Position numbers and translations under genes: made by a program. Below are positions 42,354 through 50,787 of a DNA stretch of 64,000 nucleotides, piece by piece. Under the pieces are notes generated by a model. It did not search any database. It saw nothing but the letters and a program-made list of their open reading frames with translations, and had not been told where the DNA came from. Position 1 is the stretch's first letter. Each line of letters opens with the position of its first letter. Source of the stretch: Streptomyces glaucescens (GTDB taxonomy: Bacteria; Actinomycetota; Actinomycetes; Streptomycetales; Streptomycetaceae); the NCBI RefSeq assembly GCF_000761215.1, contig NZ_CP009438.1:7172501-7236500 (forward strand), written 5' to 3'.

Positions 42354-43528
42354 GCGGGTCTGCTTTCGACGGAGCCGCCGCTCAGGCGGAATCGGTGGAC
42401 GACGGGCGAGGACAGCGCTTTGGACAGGTGGACGAGATCATGAGTGCCCCAGGTGGTGTTGTCCAGGTTCTCGTCGGGCCCCCTCTCCGTTCGCTGTCGC
42501 CTCACCGCGTCAATGATCATGGCCGCGTCCGCGGTCGCTCTGGCGCACCGCGGAGGCTCCCCGCTCCCGACGGCCGTGCGGTACGCCTCGTCCCGCGCTC
42601 GCGCGTCGTAGTACGGCGCCAGGGAGAGAAGGGCGTCGAAGATGGCGGTCATGCGAGCCGTGAGCCGTACGGCGGGCGTGGACCACCAGGGGAGAGCGGT
42701 GCGCACCGAGCCCGGCGTCGGGACGGCGTGGAGCTCCTGCCACAGCGGCGCGAGTTCCTGCAGCTGGCGCAGGGCCTGGAACGTGAGGGCCAGTCGCGGA
42801 CCGGCGAGAGGAAGCGCGAAGCCCGTGACGACGAGCAGCGCGGACGGGGCGGCGGCGAGGGGCGCGACCTGGTCGATGAGGAAATCCCAGCGGCGTCCCG
42901 TCCAGCGGGCCACGACCGCGACGAGCTTCACGCCGTCGTAGGCCACGTGCAGCAGGTACGCGGGAACGAGGATGCGCAGTCCGGCGCGCAGGGACCCGGT
43001 GACCTCCCGCGACCACCGCCAGCAGAGGATGCTCGTGGTCAGGGTGCCCGCACCCTGAGCCAGGAGATACAGCAGGATCATCTCCCGGATGTACGGCGTG
43101 TCGGCGTAGTACCCGTCGAACAGGGTCAGTTGCTCCACGGGAGTGTCCCCGAGCCAGAACAGCCCGTGTATCGCGAGGATGACGAAGCACGACCCCGCAA
43201 TGCATATCCGTGAGGCCCTGCGCGTCTGCTCCGGCCGCGCCGGCCGCCAGTTGATGATCAGCAGGAGGCTCGCGCCGGAAAAGGCGGTGAGAGCCGTGTA
43301 GGTGAGCGGCGCCGCGAGGTTGGGGACGCCGCTCATCTCGTTGATCAGCGCGATGGAGTCCGGCGCGCCGAGGAAGAAGACCGTCGACGCGATCACCAGC
43401 AGGGCGACCGCGGCCCGCAGCAGCATGTCGTGCCGGCGGTTGATCGCCGCCGGCAGCTTCACCAGTCCGATCAACAGCAGCAGGCAGCCACAGGTGTAGA
43501 AGGCGAGATCGCTCGGTCCGTGTTCCAC
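42350..43528 (-). CDS. MAB_1171c family putative transporter
   Basis: 392 residues. Seven membrane segments in the first ~235 residues (for example AFYTCGCLLLLIGLVKLPA, AALTYT-type region, ILVPAYLLHVAYDGVKLV) followed by a soluble C-terminal domain of ~155 residues with RQLQELAPLWQELHAVPT and RMTAIFDALLSLAPYYDARA. This order matches the MAB_1171c (DUF6545) family, common in Streptomyces beside XRE and ImmA/IrrE-type genes. Transport activity is only assumed. Starts 52 bp after the peptidase gene. Confidence 0.85.
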   Translation of the reverse strand: MEHGPSDLAFYTCGCLLLLIGLVKLPAAINRRHDMLLRAAVALLVIASTVFFLGAPDSIALINEMSGVPNLAAPLTYTALTAFSGASLLLIINWRPARPEQTRRASRICIAGSCFVILAIHGLFWLGDTPVEQLTLFDGYYADTPYIREMILLYLLAQGAGTLTTSILCWRWSREVTGSLRAGLRILVPAYLLHVAYDGVKLVAVVARWTGRRWDFLIDQVAPLAAAPSALLVVTGFALPLAGPRLALTFQALRQLQELAPLWQELHAVPTPGSVRTALPWWSTPAVRLTARMTAIFDALLSLAPYYDARARDEAYRTAVGSGEPPRCARATADAAMIIDAVRRQRTERGPDENLDNTTWGTHDLVHLSKALSSPVVHRFRLSGGSVESRPA

Positions 43529-43580
43529 GTGGAGTGCTTCCTCGTTGTGTGCGGTCGGCGGGGTGCCGGCTGCCGGCCCC

Positions 43581-44237
43581 TCACGCCCGATGCCGTCGGT
43601 GCGCCATGGACACCTGGATGCGACCCGCTATGCCCCCAGGGTCCGCGGTTGCACGAGCCTCCGCGAGTGAGGCATGGAGGGCGGTGGCCAGCCGCAAGCC
43701 GAACATCTCCGCTTCCGCTTCCTCGTCGACGGGGCTCTCGGCCCGCAGAGCCGCTACGTGCAGGGCGGCGTCCATCCGCTCGAGGGAGGAGGATCCGACG
43801 GCGTCCGTCTCGGTGACTCGCCTCACGAAGTCCTCCAGCAGGTTGGTGGGCCCGTGGTGCAACGCCCGCGTCGCAGCGGTCCCGTGCGCCGTCGGAGAGC
43901 CGCAGTGGCCGGCGAACATGTGCCACGCCTCGTGACCGATGATCACACGCTGGTGTACTGGATCGGTGTTCTGCTCGTATACGATGAAGTCGAATTCGGG
44001 AGCGTCTATCCATAAACCACTGGCGGTCTCCGGCGGGAAGACGGCCTCGCGAAGACGGACGGGACGTCCGCGGACGCGGCTGAGCGCCACACCGAGGGCA
44101 GAGGCCAGGTCGTTCTCTCCGTCCGAGGGCTGGAGGCACTCGATGATGTCGTTCGTCAGTCGCCTCATCGTCCTCACGTCGGCGTTTCTGACGGTGCGTA
44201 TACCGGACTTCGACTGGGACGAGCGGTCAAAGGTCAC
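43581..44237 (-). CDS. ImmA/IrrE-type metallopeptidase (toxin-component-like)
   Basis: 218 residues. Contains the zinc motif HEAWH (His102, Glu103, His106) in VIIGHEAWHMFAGH, with GLWIDAPEFDFIVYEQNTDP before it, the pattern of Streptomyces proteins annotated as toxin component or ImmA/IrrE. The N-terminal helices (about 20-60) carry the usual LRDAVFPPETASGLW-like entry. GTG at 44237 overlaps the XRE stop by 4 bp. ImmA-type peptidases cleave XRE repressors, so it may relieve repression of this operon. Confidence 0.85.
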   Translation of the reverse strand: MTFDRSSQSKSGIRTVRNADVRTMRRLTNDIIECLQPSDGENDLASALGVALSRVRGRPVRLREAVFPPETASGLWIDAPEFDFIVYEQNTDPVHQRVIIGHEAWHMFAGHCGSPTAHGTAATRALHHGPTNLLEDFVRRVTETDAVGSSSLERMDAALHVAALRAESPVDEEAEAEMFGLRLATALHASLAEARATADPGGIAGRIQVSMAHRRHRA

Positions 44238-44830
44238 TTCTCTGGCTCCAGTACGGCTTTGATCACCCCGGCGAGCATGGCTCGACGCTCCGGCGCCAGC
44301 CCTCGGAAGTTGATGCCCGAGAGGCCGTGCTCGCTCATCAGCTCGGTCACCGGGTCGTCGGTCTGCAGTTGACGGAGGAGCGGTTGCAGGGCCCTGTTCA
44401 GGCTCTCGTCGGCGGTATCGGTGAAGGTGTGCAGGTCGACAGCGAAAAACTCGGCCAGTTGCGTCAGATGGCCGACGCTCGGGACTTTCGCGCCTTTGAC
44501 GAGCTGCCGTGCCCACATCTCGGAAATGCCGAGCCGGGCCGCCAAGGCGCGAATGCCTTCGGGGAAGGTGATCCGGTTCGCCTCGAGGTAGGCCCTGTAC
44601 GCCCGGACCAGGCGGTCACGGACACGCTTCTTGATGGCCTCTTCCTCGCTGCTGTCACTCCCACCGGACCCTTGGCCGGCGAGGACCGCTCGAATCTCGG
44701 TTTCGTCGAGCAACGTGGCACGGGACAACTTCGCTATGTCGAGGACGGCTTCCTCCTCCAGGCCACGCTCCGCCACCAGTGCGCGCAGACGTCCGAGCGT
44801 CCCGGGTAAAGAGCGGCTTGGGTCGCTCAC
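44234..44830 (-). CDS. XRE-family transcriptional regulator
   Basis: 198 residues. An N-terminal helical region of ~75 residues precedes an XRE HTH (about 85-150): FPEGIRALAARLGISEMWAR then QLVKGAKVPSVGHLTQLAEF, and a short C-terminal helical tail with FRGLAPERRAMLAGVI. GTG at 44830 is preceded by AGGAGG. First gene of the XRE/peptidase/membrane/FAD operon, so it most likely controls it; a candidate -10 (TAGAGT on the minus strand) lies near 44870. Confidence 0.88.
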   Translation of the reverse strand: MSDPSRSLPGTLGRLRALVAERGLEEEAVLDIAKLSRATLLDETEIRAVLAGQGSGGSDSSEEEAIKKRVRDRLVRAYRAYLEANRITFPEGIRALAARLGISEMWARQLVKGAKVPSVGHLTQLAEFFAVDLHTFTDTADESLNRALQPLLRQLQTDDPVTELMSEHGLSGINFRGLAPERRAMLAGVIKAVLEPEK

Positions 44831-45030
44831 CGAACCTCCTGGCACGAACAGGGACGCAACGCTTGTGGCTCGACTCTAAAGCATCGTTGACCCGCGTGTT
44901 GTGGGGAGACCGACATGGCGGGCAGGACAACTCGCCCGATGTGACCGGGTCTTGGCGGACACCGCCACACATGCGCACCGACCCGCGCCCTGGCCCTGGC
45001 GACAACTCCCCGGAACCGCCCGGAGGGTGA

Positions 45031-45381
45031 GCGGGACCCGAGCCCGCCCCCGCACACGGGCCCGGTGCCGAGCCAGGCCGTCGGGATTCCCTCCGCCACG
45101 GCGGGGAGACCACCGCGGCCCTGTACCGGGCCGCCGCCCTCATTCCCGGTGTCGATGTCGTCCGCCACGCCGTCGACGCGGCGGGCCGCGACGGAGTCGC
45201 CGTCGCCCGCACACACGACGGCGAACGCACCGAGTGGATCTTCGACAGGAGAACGGCCCGGCTGCTGGGCGAGCGCACGGTCCTCGTGGACGACAACGCC
45301 TGGGGCGAGGCCGGCACCGTGGTCGCCTCCGTCGCCGTCATCGACAGCGGCATCGTCGACAAGGCCGGACAGGCACCCTGA
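45031..45381 (+). pseudogene. C-terminal remnant of a CU044_5270 family protein
   Basis: The frame from a TGA at 45028 to the TGA at 45381 contains TAALYRAAALIPGVDVVRHA, DAAGRDGVAVARTHDGERTE and WIFDRRTARLLGERTVLVDD, the C-terminal third of CU044_5270 family proteins, which normally have ~330-380 residues, one membrane helix and a partner ECF sigma factor gene. The N-terminus and partner are missing, and no start codon or binding site is present. Confidence 0.78.
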
Positions 45382-45445
45382 GACCCCGTGGGCTCCGCGA
45401 CGGCCCGCTCGGCGACAGCCCGCTGCGGGCTCGTAGGATGCCTGG

Positions 45446-45745
45446 ATGCCGAAGCCATTACGGATGAGTCGTCGCACGTTGGTCGCCGCGTGGGCGGTGC
45501 TGTGCGCGGCCGGTGTCGCCGCCACCGCCGCACTGAACGCCTCCTCTGCGCCTGATCCGCAGTCCGGGACGCACGAAGGGCCCGTCAGCGCCGAGTGCGC
45601 CGAGTACATCGCGGACATCGAGGCGAGGCTGGCCCGGGCCAGGGAGGCGGGTACGGACGACGGCGTGGTGGCCCTCTCGCGAGTCAGCGTGGACGCGGAC
45701 GACTGCAGCGACGAGTTGCGCGAGCACTTCAGCGGCGACCGGTGA
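45446..45745 (+). CDS. Small exported hypothetical protein
   Basis: 99 residues. Basic start MPKPLRMSRR, a hydrophobic segment AAWAVLCAAGVAATAAL (signal peptide or anchor), then a soluble part with two Cys (SAECAEYIADIEARLARARE and DADDCSDELREHFSG) that could form a disulphide or helical hairpin. No family known. The stop overlaps the next start (GTGA), so it is coupled to another small exported protein. Confidence 0.65.
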   Translation: MPKPLRMSRRTLVAAWAVLCAAGVAATAALNASSAPDPQSGTHEGPVSAECAEYIADIEARLARAREAGTDDGVVALSRVSVDADDCSDELREHFSGDR

Positions 45746-45927
45746 GCCGCGCCACCGGATTCGCCGTGATGGCGGGGCTCGCGTGTGCCGGTGCGGTGGC
45801 GGTCATCGCCGTGGGCGCCGCGACGGAACCGGAGTCGCGGCCCACACCGCCGCGGGTGTACTCGTCCTGCCTTGCGGCCGACACCCAGCCGATGCTCGCG
45901 GGCGCCGACCCGTGCGACGGCCGCTGA
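45742..45927 (+). CDS. Small exported/membrane hypothetical protein
   Basis: 61 residues: one hydrophobic helix (GFAVMAGLACAGAVAVIAVG) and a short tail with two Cys (YSSCLAADTQPMLAGADPCD). GTG at 45742 overlaps the stop of the preceding gene by 4 bp, and both have the same plan (N-terminal helix, two-Cys tail), which suggests partners. Function unknown. Confidence 0.6.
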   Translation: MSRATGFAVMAGLACAGAVAVIAVGAATEPESRPTPPRVYSSCLAADTQPMLAGADPCDGR

Positions 45928-46099
45928 AAGCCACTGCGCCGGCCATCGGCCGGGGCGTCCCTGCGGCCCCCGATCTCCAGCGGCGAGTCCCGGGCGGATC
46001 CGCGCGTGCGGCAGGAGTCTCAGCCGAACCGGCCTGTGCCTCGGCCGTCGTTTCCCCGGGCCGGCCCACGCGTGCGTGATGCCCAGGGGGCTGAAGGCG

Positions 46100-46137
46100 G
46101 GCGGTCCCGCCACCGGGGGGATGGTGGCGGGACCGCC
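46100..46137 (+). terminator. Strong hairpin terminator
   Basis: 15-bp perfect stem GGCGGTCCCGCCACC (46100-46114) with 46123-46137 around an 8-nt loop. It ends the two-gene unit of small exported proteins. The surrounding gap 45928-46533 (about 600 bp) shows no other supported feature. Confidence 0.75.
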
Positions 46138-46533
46138 GTGCTCGGAGGGGGGAGCCGAGCTGCTGTACTGCTGCTGCCCGGGATCGGCGGCTGTATGCGT
46201 GGACGCTTCGTGCGGTGATGCCGTCGGCTGCCCGCCCGCCGAGTACGGGGGCCGTCAAGGCCGGGAGGGCGAACACGCCCGAACCCCGGAACGCGACGCG
46301 CCGAGCCGTACCGGTGACCGGGTCGCTTCGGCCGGGGACAGCGCCCACGGGAGCCCGAAAGCAGGTGCGTGGCTTGTGGGCGGCCGCACAGGGCACCCGG
46401 CAGGAGCGGATCGGGTTCGACCACCACCGCGGGCGCGGGGCGGCGAGCCGGAGGTGGCCATCCGCTGGGACGGCAGAGGGAGACACGTGACGGTGGGCAT
46501 CGAGGTACGGGCGTCGGGGCTGCGGAGGACCGG

Positions 46534-47247
46534 ATGACAGCCGAGGCGATGAGGGCGGTGCGGCTGGTCGCGCGAGCCGCGGCGGACACGCCCTCCGAGG
46601 AGGTTCCCCGGCGGGTCTGTGCGGCGGTGTGCGAAGGACTCGGCGTCGACGGTGCCACCTTGTCGTTGCTCACCGACACCCCCTCCCGCCAGCTCCTCGC
46701 AGCGTCGGACGACACCGCCCTCCTGCTGGAGGAGATCCAGTTCACGGTGCTGGAGGGGCCCTGCATCAGTGCCGCGCGGACCGGTGAGCCCGTGGCCGTG
46801 GACGACCTGCCGCACGACCTGACGCCCTGGCCGCTGTTCGGGGCGATGGCCCGCGAGAAGCTGCCGGGGGTGGGCTCGGTGTACGCGCTCCCCCTCTTCT
46901 TCGGCGACTACGTGCTCGGGTCGGTCGACCTGCTGGCGACCCGGCCCCGCGCTCTCGGCGCGGACGCCCTGGAGCAGGCGTCCCACGTGGCCGACGCGGT
47001 GACGGCAGCGCTCATGCAGACCCGCCAGATGCTGCTCACGGGCAACGAAGCCCCGGCGTGGGAGCCGGAGCAGGTGATCCGCGCCCACTGGTTCGACACC
47101 TCGCGTGCCGTGGGAGCCCTGGCGGCCCGACGGCGGATCACCCCTGAGGACGCCCTCGCCCTCATGCGCGCGGAGGCCTTCCGCACCGGCAGGTCATTGC
47201 CGGACATCACCACGGACATCCTGCGCGGCCCGCCCGGCACGTCGTAG
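46534..47247 (+). CDS. GAF and ANTAR domain protein
   Basis: 237 residues. GAF domain (about 15-160: RRVCAAVCEGLGVDGATLSL, LLEEIQFTVLEGPCISAART, SVYALPLFFGDYVLGSVDLL) and a C-terminal ANTAR RNA-binding domain (about 180-235: SRAVGALAARRRITPEDALA, LMRAEAFRTGRSLPDI). ANTAR proteins bind tandem hairpins in nascent mRNA and block termination. ATG at 46534 is set by GGAGG six bases upstream; the frame is open further but not protein-like. Ligand unknown. Confidence 0.92.
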   Translation: MTAEAMRAVRLVARAAADTPSEEVPRRVCAAVCEGLGVDGATLSLLTDTPSRQLLAASDDTALLLEEIQFTVLEGPCISAARTGEPVAVDDLPHDLTPWPLFGAMAREKLPGVGSVYALPLFFGDYVLGSVDLLATRPRALGADALEQASHVADAVTAALMQTRQMLLTGNEAPAWEPEQVIRAHWFDTSRAVGALAARRRITPEDALALMRAEAFRTGRSLPDITTDILRGPPGTS

Positions 47248-47362
47248 GCGTGGGGTTCGAGGCGACTGTCAGGGGGTCCTCCCCGCCGGCGTCTGCCCGC
47301 GCCGCCTTCCACGCCCGCCGGTCCGCGCGAGTGCTGCGGTCGCTTCACGCTGGAACGGGCGA

Positions 47363-47393
47363 GGTGGGCGCCTGCCCGTAGGAGGCGCCCACC
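47363..47393 (+). terminator. Terminator hairpin after the GAF-ANTAR gene
   Basis: 11-bp perfect stem GGTGGGCGCCT / AGGCGCCCACC (47363-47373, 47383-47393) with a 9-nt loop, 116 bp after the stop codon. Confidence 0.65.
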
Positions 47394-47624
47394 CCGCCCG
47401 CTTGCCTGCCCGTCGGCCTGATGACGGCCACGATCGTTTTCCTTGCGCCGGCCGCGCCGTCGTCCTCTATGCCGTACACAAGCGGAAGCGACCCCCACAG
47501 GCGCAGGCTTCACGCGATGCAGCCGTGATGAAGTCGGCCACGGCCCGTGATCACGGGTGAAGTCCGGCTGGTGGGCGGATCGCTCGCGGCGCCGGCGCAG
47601 CGGCGGGCAACAGACGAGTCGGTC

Positions 47625-47870
47625 CTACGCGGCGAGCGTCTCGTCCTCTTGGGAGAGGCTCACACGGCTGGCGCTGTACTGCTCGAGCAGCGCATCGGCC
47701 GCGAGCAGAGCCTGCTCGGCCGTGCGGGCTCCGGTCATCACGCACAGCGTGTACGTGGCGTCCTCGAGAGCCCTGCTGGTGTGACCGGTCGGGCGCACGT
47801 CATGCTCGATGCGTGCCTGAGCGAACCGGGCCAGGACAGCTCGCAGTTCCTTCTCCGCCGGAATGATCAA
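47625..47870 (-). CDS. DUF5133 family protein
   Basis: 81 residues. MIIPAEKELRAVLARFAQAR, a central DVRPTGHTSRALEDATYTLC and a last helical part AEQALLAADALLEQY. The [LV]-x-D-x-[ST]-YTLCVxTGx signature is typical of Streptomyces DUF5133 proteins. Cytosolic, function unknown. Start ATG at 47870; upstream on the same (minus) strand, 312 bp away, lies the first copy of the structured element. Confidence 0.85.
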   Translation of the reverse strand: MIIPAEKELRAVLARFAQARIEHDVRPTGHTSRALEDATYTLCVMTGARTAEQALLAADALLEQYSASRVSLSQEDETLAA

Positions 47871-48181
47871 GATGCTCCCTCTTCCTCAAAGCCTCCCGCA
47901 GGCGGCCGACCGCTGCGCGAAACCGGCTACATCCAGGCTCTGACGTCACCGCCTACCACCGGGTACGCCAGGCAACACCCTTGTGCCCCGCATCTGAAGG
48001 TCTATGCCACCGGGTACCACCGACCCTCTCGGGCAGCCAATCAAGCTGCTCCAGTGAGGCGGACGAGGGGGGGAGTGATCATCGAGTGCGATGCCGTGGC
48101 GAGTGTGGGGAGGCTGGTGGTCCGTCCGCGCGAGCCCTGCCGGACAGAGAATGCTCACGCATCCGGTGCGGTTGAACCGGA
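47871..48181. other. Intergenic region, nothing assigned
   Basis: About 310 bp before the structured element. It contains the start side of the DUF5133 gene and two loose copies of CCACCGGGTAC (near 47957 and 48009). No coding frame is supported. Confidence 0.4.
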
Positions 48182-48339
48182 CGTGATGGTGAAGGGGACA
48201 GTGTCCCCGGGCCTCGTCCATTGCCTGCAGGGAAGATCGTTCGGCTGAAGCCCTGCAGAGCCTTTCGCCGCGTAGGCGACCGCCCTTCACGATCACGCCC
48301 CATGCGGGCTCAGCCCCGGTCAGCGCGCTGGCCGGGGCT
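48182..48339 (+). ncRNA. Structured element, copy 1, with terminator
   Basis: An outer helix (48182-48194 with 48285-48297, 12 of 13 pairs) encloses the dyad GGGGACA-G-TGTCCCC (48194-48208), an 8-bp stem CTGCAGGG/CCCTGCAG (48225-48232, 48251-48258) closed by an 18-nt loop ending GATCGTTCGGCTGAAG, and a CGCC/GGCG hairpin (48266-48278). A terminator-like hairpin follows at 48312-48339. The second copy at 50965 keeps the loop and changes the stems with pairing retained. No coding frame. Plus strand favoured by the terminators; on the minus strand it would lie upstream of DUF5133. Not a family I recognise. Confidence 0.6.
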
Positions 48340-48633
48340 TGTCCGTGCCGACCGAGCACGCCGCGCGTCGTCCCCTCCACCGAACTGAGGCCGCTGCCGC
48401 CCTCGAGTCGTCGCGCCACTCCATGATCCAGAGATCGACGTACTCGTCCACGTGGTACGACGCGTAGCTGCGCTCGTCGTCGCTCCCGCACACACAGGCT
48501 CGTCGACCACCCCCGCACCCGCCGTCGGGCGCCCCGGGGTCCTAGCATGGAAGACGCGACCTCTGCCGGGCCTGCGGCTCCCCCATGCCGCAGCCACGCC
48601 GCCGGCTCAGCCGGCACCATGCGGAGGTGCGCC

Positions 48634-48939
48634 GTGCCCGATGACCGCTCGTTCCGTGACCGTGAGGCCGACACCTGGGCGGGGAACGTCGCTCGGAAGT
48701 GGCTGCGGGAAGCCGCCTGCGTAGGCGAAGATCCCGAGCTGTTCTTCCCGCCGGCCGAGCTGGAGACCGATCCCCAGGTCGCCCGGGCCCGCGCGGTGTG
48801 CCGCAGGTGCCGCGTCCTCCTCGACTGCCGCTCCTGGGCGATCGAGCAGGGTGAGGACGCCGGCATCTGGGGCGCCACCACCGCCAGACAGCGCCGCGCC
48901 ATCAGCCGGGAGATGCGCCGGGTCGCGGCCCCGCGCTGA
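48634..48939 (+). CDS. WhiB-family iron-sulphur transcription factor
   Basis: 101 residues. Cluster ligands Cys29, Cys56, Cys59 and Cys65 (AACVGEDPELFFPP ... AVCRRCRVLLDC) in the C-x26-C-x2-C-x5-C pattern, followed by DAGIWGATTARQRRAI, the G-[IV]-W-G turn and basic DNA-binding tail. WhiB proteins bind a 4Fe-4S cluster that reacts with O2 and NO and act with the principal sigma factor. GTG at 48634 is set by GGAGG six bases before it. NO sensing is notable in a window with a NO synthase, but no link is shown. Confidence 0.93.
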   Translation: MPDDRSFRDREADTWAGNVARKWLREAACVGEDPELFFPPAELETDPQVARARAVCRRCRVLLDCRSWAIEQGEDAGIWGATTARQRRAISREMRRVAAPR

Positions 48940-49663
48940 CCTCCGGCGCCGGCAGCCGGCAGCTACGGAACGGGTCCAGGCCGTACTCGCAGGCGGCCCG
49001 GTGACCAGCTCACAGCCCGTACGGTGCCCGTCGGCCGGTCTACCCGGCTGTCGACCCGTTGCTCCCCTGCCGGGGCAGGCTGCGGACAGTGGGCCAGTGA
49101 AGCCTCCGGCAGAGCGGGTGATCCTGGTCTTGAACCCGTCTACCAGGGGCTTCACTTGTCTGTCACGCCAACTACTGGACCACACTGGCAGGTTGGAAGA
49201 CGCACACTTCGCTCATCAGGTGCTACTTCGCTGATCGGGAGTTACGCCGTTCTTCTTCTTGAAAACCCGGACATGAGAAAGGGGACAGGGATGCGATCAA
49301 GCCGGGCAGGGATTATTGTCAGAGTTGGGCGGCCTTATGGCGCAAGGTCCGATATTGGGCTTCGTGATGCAATGCAATGCATTCATACAGCCATGGAGCT
49401 GAGCGTGCGACCTGTGCCCTGCTCGACACGCAACCGCGAGGGGTAAAGGCTGACATCGCAGAGACGTAGCGGCGGCCAACTGCAAGGGACCGCACATATC
49501 TCAGTAGTCATTTTCTCCACGGTTGACCGACCGCGGCACGATCGGCGAGATGACCGGTGGGCGACTGCCTGGAGGTCTCGACGGCGGTCGAAGGGCCGGA
49601 CGATACGCGCCAACAGGGGCATGGGTCTCCACCAGCTGGGAAACGCGAGATCGGAGATGCGCG
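48940..49663. other. Low-G+C intergenic region before the small beta-rich proteins
   Basis: About 720 bp. G+C drops clearly from 49190 on, marking the edge of a foreign segment. A possible micro-ORF at 49273-49446 (MRKGTGMRSSRAGIIVRVG...) has a purine-rich leader but no family. A palindromic ATGCA cluster (ATGCAATGCAATGCAT at about 49368-49383) stands out. Promoter(s) for 49664 are probably here. Confidence 0.4.
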
Positions 49664-50026
49664 ATGACAGAGATCGACGCGGCGGTAGTGGACTCGAACG
49701 CGTCCAGCGCTACGATCCGGGCAACGATATTCAACAAATCAGGTCGTACCATCGCCACGGGCGGCACAGTGCGACTTACGGCGGCTCCCTTCGGGACCGG
49801 AAATTTCGCTGATGCGACTTTCGGCTCGATCGCGCCAGGGGGGCAAGAGACGCAGCTTATCAATTGGGATCTGGAGCAAGACGATATGGGGCATAGCCCA
49901 TATCCGACGGCCGCCCGCTACTTCCTTTCAGCGGAAGAGGGCGGGGCCTGTTCGGGCGGAACCGGTGAAAATCCAGAAGGAATTGCAGGAGTCCGGTTCT
50001 CCATATTTGACCCCGACTGGTCGTGA
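49664..50026 (+). CDS. Hypothetical beta-rich protein in low-G+C island
   Basis: 120 residues without signal peptide. Alternating short strands: SNASSATIRATIFNKSGRTI, GTVRLTAAPFGTGNFADATF, GSIAPGGQETQLINWDLEQD, and a Cys-bearing loop EEGGACSGGTGENPEG, ending VRFSIFDPDWS. The S-G-R-T-I then T-G-G-T-V plan resembles an immunoglobulin-like or CARDB-like sandwich, but no family is recognised. GGAG lies 8 nt before the ATG. Codon use is far less G+C-biased than in neighbours, so it was probably acquired. 53 bp upstream of a second such gene. Confidence 0.6.
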   Translation: MTEIDAAVVDSNASSATIRATIFNKSGRTIATGGTVRLTAAPFGTGNFADATFGSIAPGGQETQLINWDLEQDDMGHSPYPTAARYFLSAEEGGACSGGTGENPEGIAGVRFSIFDPDWS

Positions 50027-50079
50027 CTGCGCTGATCCTGGGGTGAATAGCGGTCCCGTCCCGCGTTAGCGAGGAGATC

Positions 50080-50382
50080 ATGTCTACTTCGTCATTCCAA
50101 ATGTCGAGCTTCACTCCTGTTGACGGTAGTATCGTCAATCAAAGCTCGACCTCGGTATGGTTCTCATTCTCCAGCGCATACGTGACGCATATCAGCGTCG
50201 AAATATGGTCTGAGGATGACCAAGGCGCAACCTATGCTGATAGGCAAGAAACGGATACGAACGGTACCGATGATGTGGGCTTGTCGTTTGCCGTGCCCGC
50301 CGCCGTTGACCTGCACTACAAGATTACGGTCAGCGGCGACCCCAGCTCCAATAATACTGTCCACGTCCGCATCGAATGGTGA
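50080..50382 (+). CDS. Hypothetical beta-rich protein in low-G+C island
   Basis: 100 residues, rich in Ser, Thr and Asp, no Cys, no signal peptide. Strand pattern SSFTPVDGSIVNQSSTSVWF, SAYVTHISVEIWSEDDQGAT, LHYKITVSGDPSSNNTVHVR suggests an all-beta domain; the SAYVTHISVEIW core and terminal VRIEW are hydrophobic strands. GAGGAG five bases before the ATG. About 50% G+C, the lowest of any gene in the window. Likely works with the preceding protein; candidates include a lectin, a pore-forming or an adhesion module, none supported by motif. Confidence 0.6.
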   Translation: MSTSSFQMSSFTPVDGSIVNQSSTSVWFSFSSAYVTHISVEIWSEDDQGATYADRQETDTNGTDDVGLSFAVPAAVDLHYKITVSGDPSSNNTVHVRIEW

Positions 50383-50586
50383 CTCGTTGGCATTCCGTGG
50401 GCCATCCCAGCCCCGCCAGGGCTTGATCAAGTTCCGTGGCGCACGATCAGAGGCCCGGCCTCTGCCGCGTGCGGTGCGTCGAACGGTCCCGAGCCCGGGA
50501 CGACGCGTCGGCCCGTGTCCGCGTCTGCGGCAGGCGGTGTCCACCGGTCGTGCAAGCCCCGGACGCCCGGCCGACGGTGTGACCGT

Positions 50587-50787
50587 TCAGGGGCGAGTGT
50601 TGACGTGGCGTACCTGCGGTCCCCACTTCTCCATGACGGGTTTCATGCACCACTGGCAGAGCGGTGCGCCCCCGCGACCGTACTTGTGGGTCTTGCGCTG
50701 ACAGGTGGCGCAGGGGCCGACGAGGTCTCCCGGGCAGGTCAGCGCGGACGGATCGGGCTCCGTGACAGGGGGTGGTGCGGTCGGCAT
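50587..50787 (-). CDS. Small Cys-pair (zinc-ribbon-like) protein
   Basis: 66 residues with two CxxC pairs, LVGPCATCQRKTHKYGRGG and APLCQWCMKPVMEKWG, 16 residues apart, plus one earlier Cys; this is the layout of a small zinc ribbon. AGGAAAA precedes the ATG at 50787. Divergent from the second structured element. Such microproteins are common in actinobacterial mobile segments; function unknown. Confidence 0.62.
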   Translation of the reverse strand: MPTAPPPVTEPDPSALTCPGDLVGPCATCQRKTHKYGRGGAPLCQWCMKPVMEKWGPQVRHVNTRP

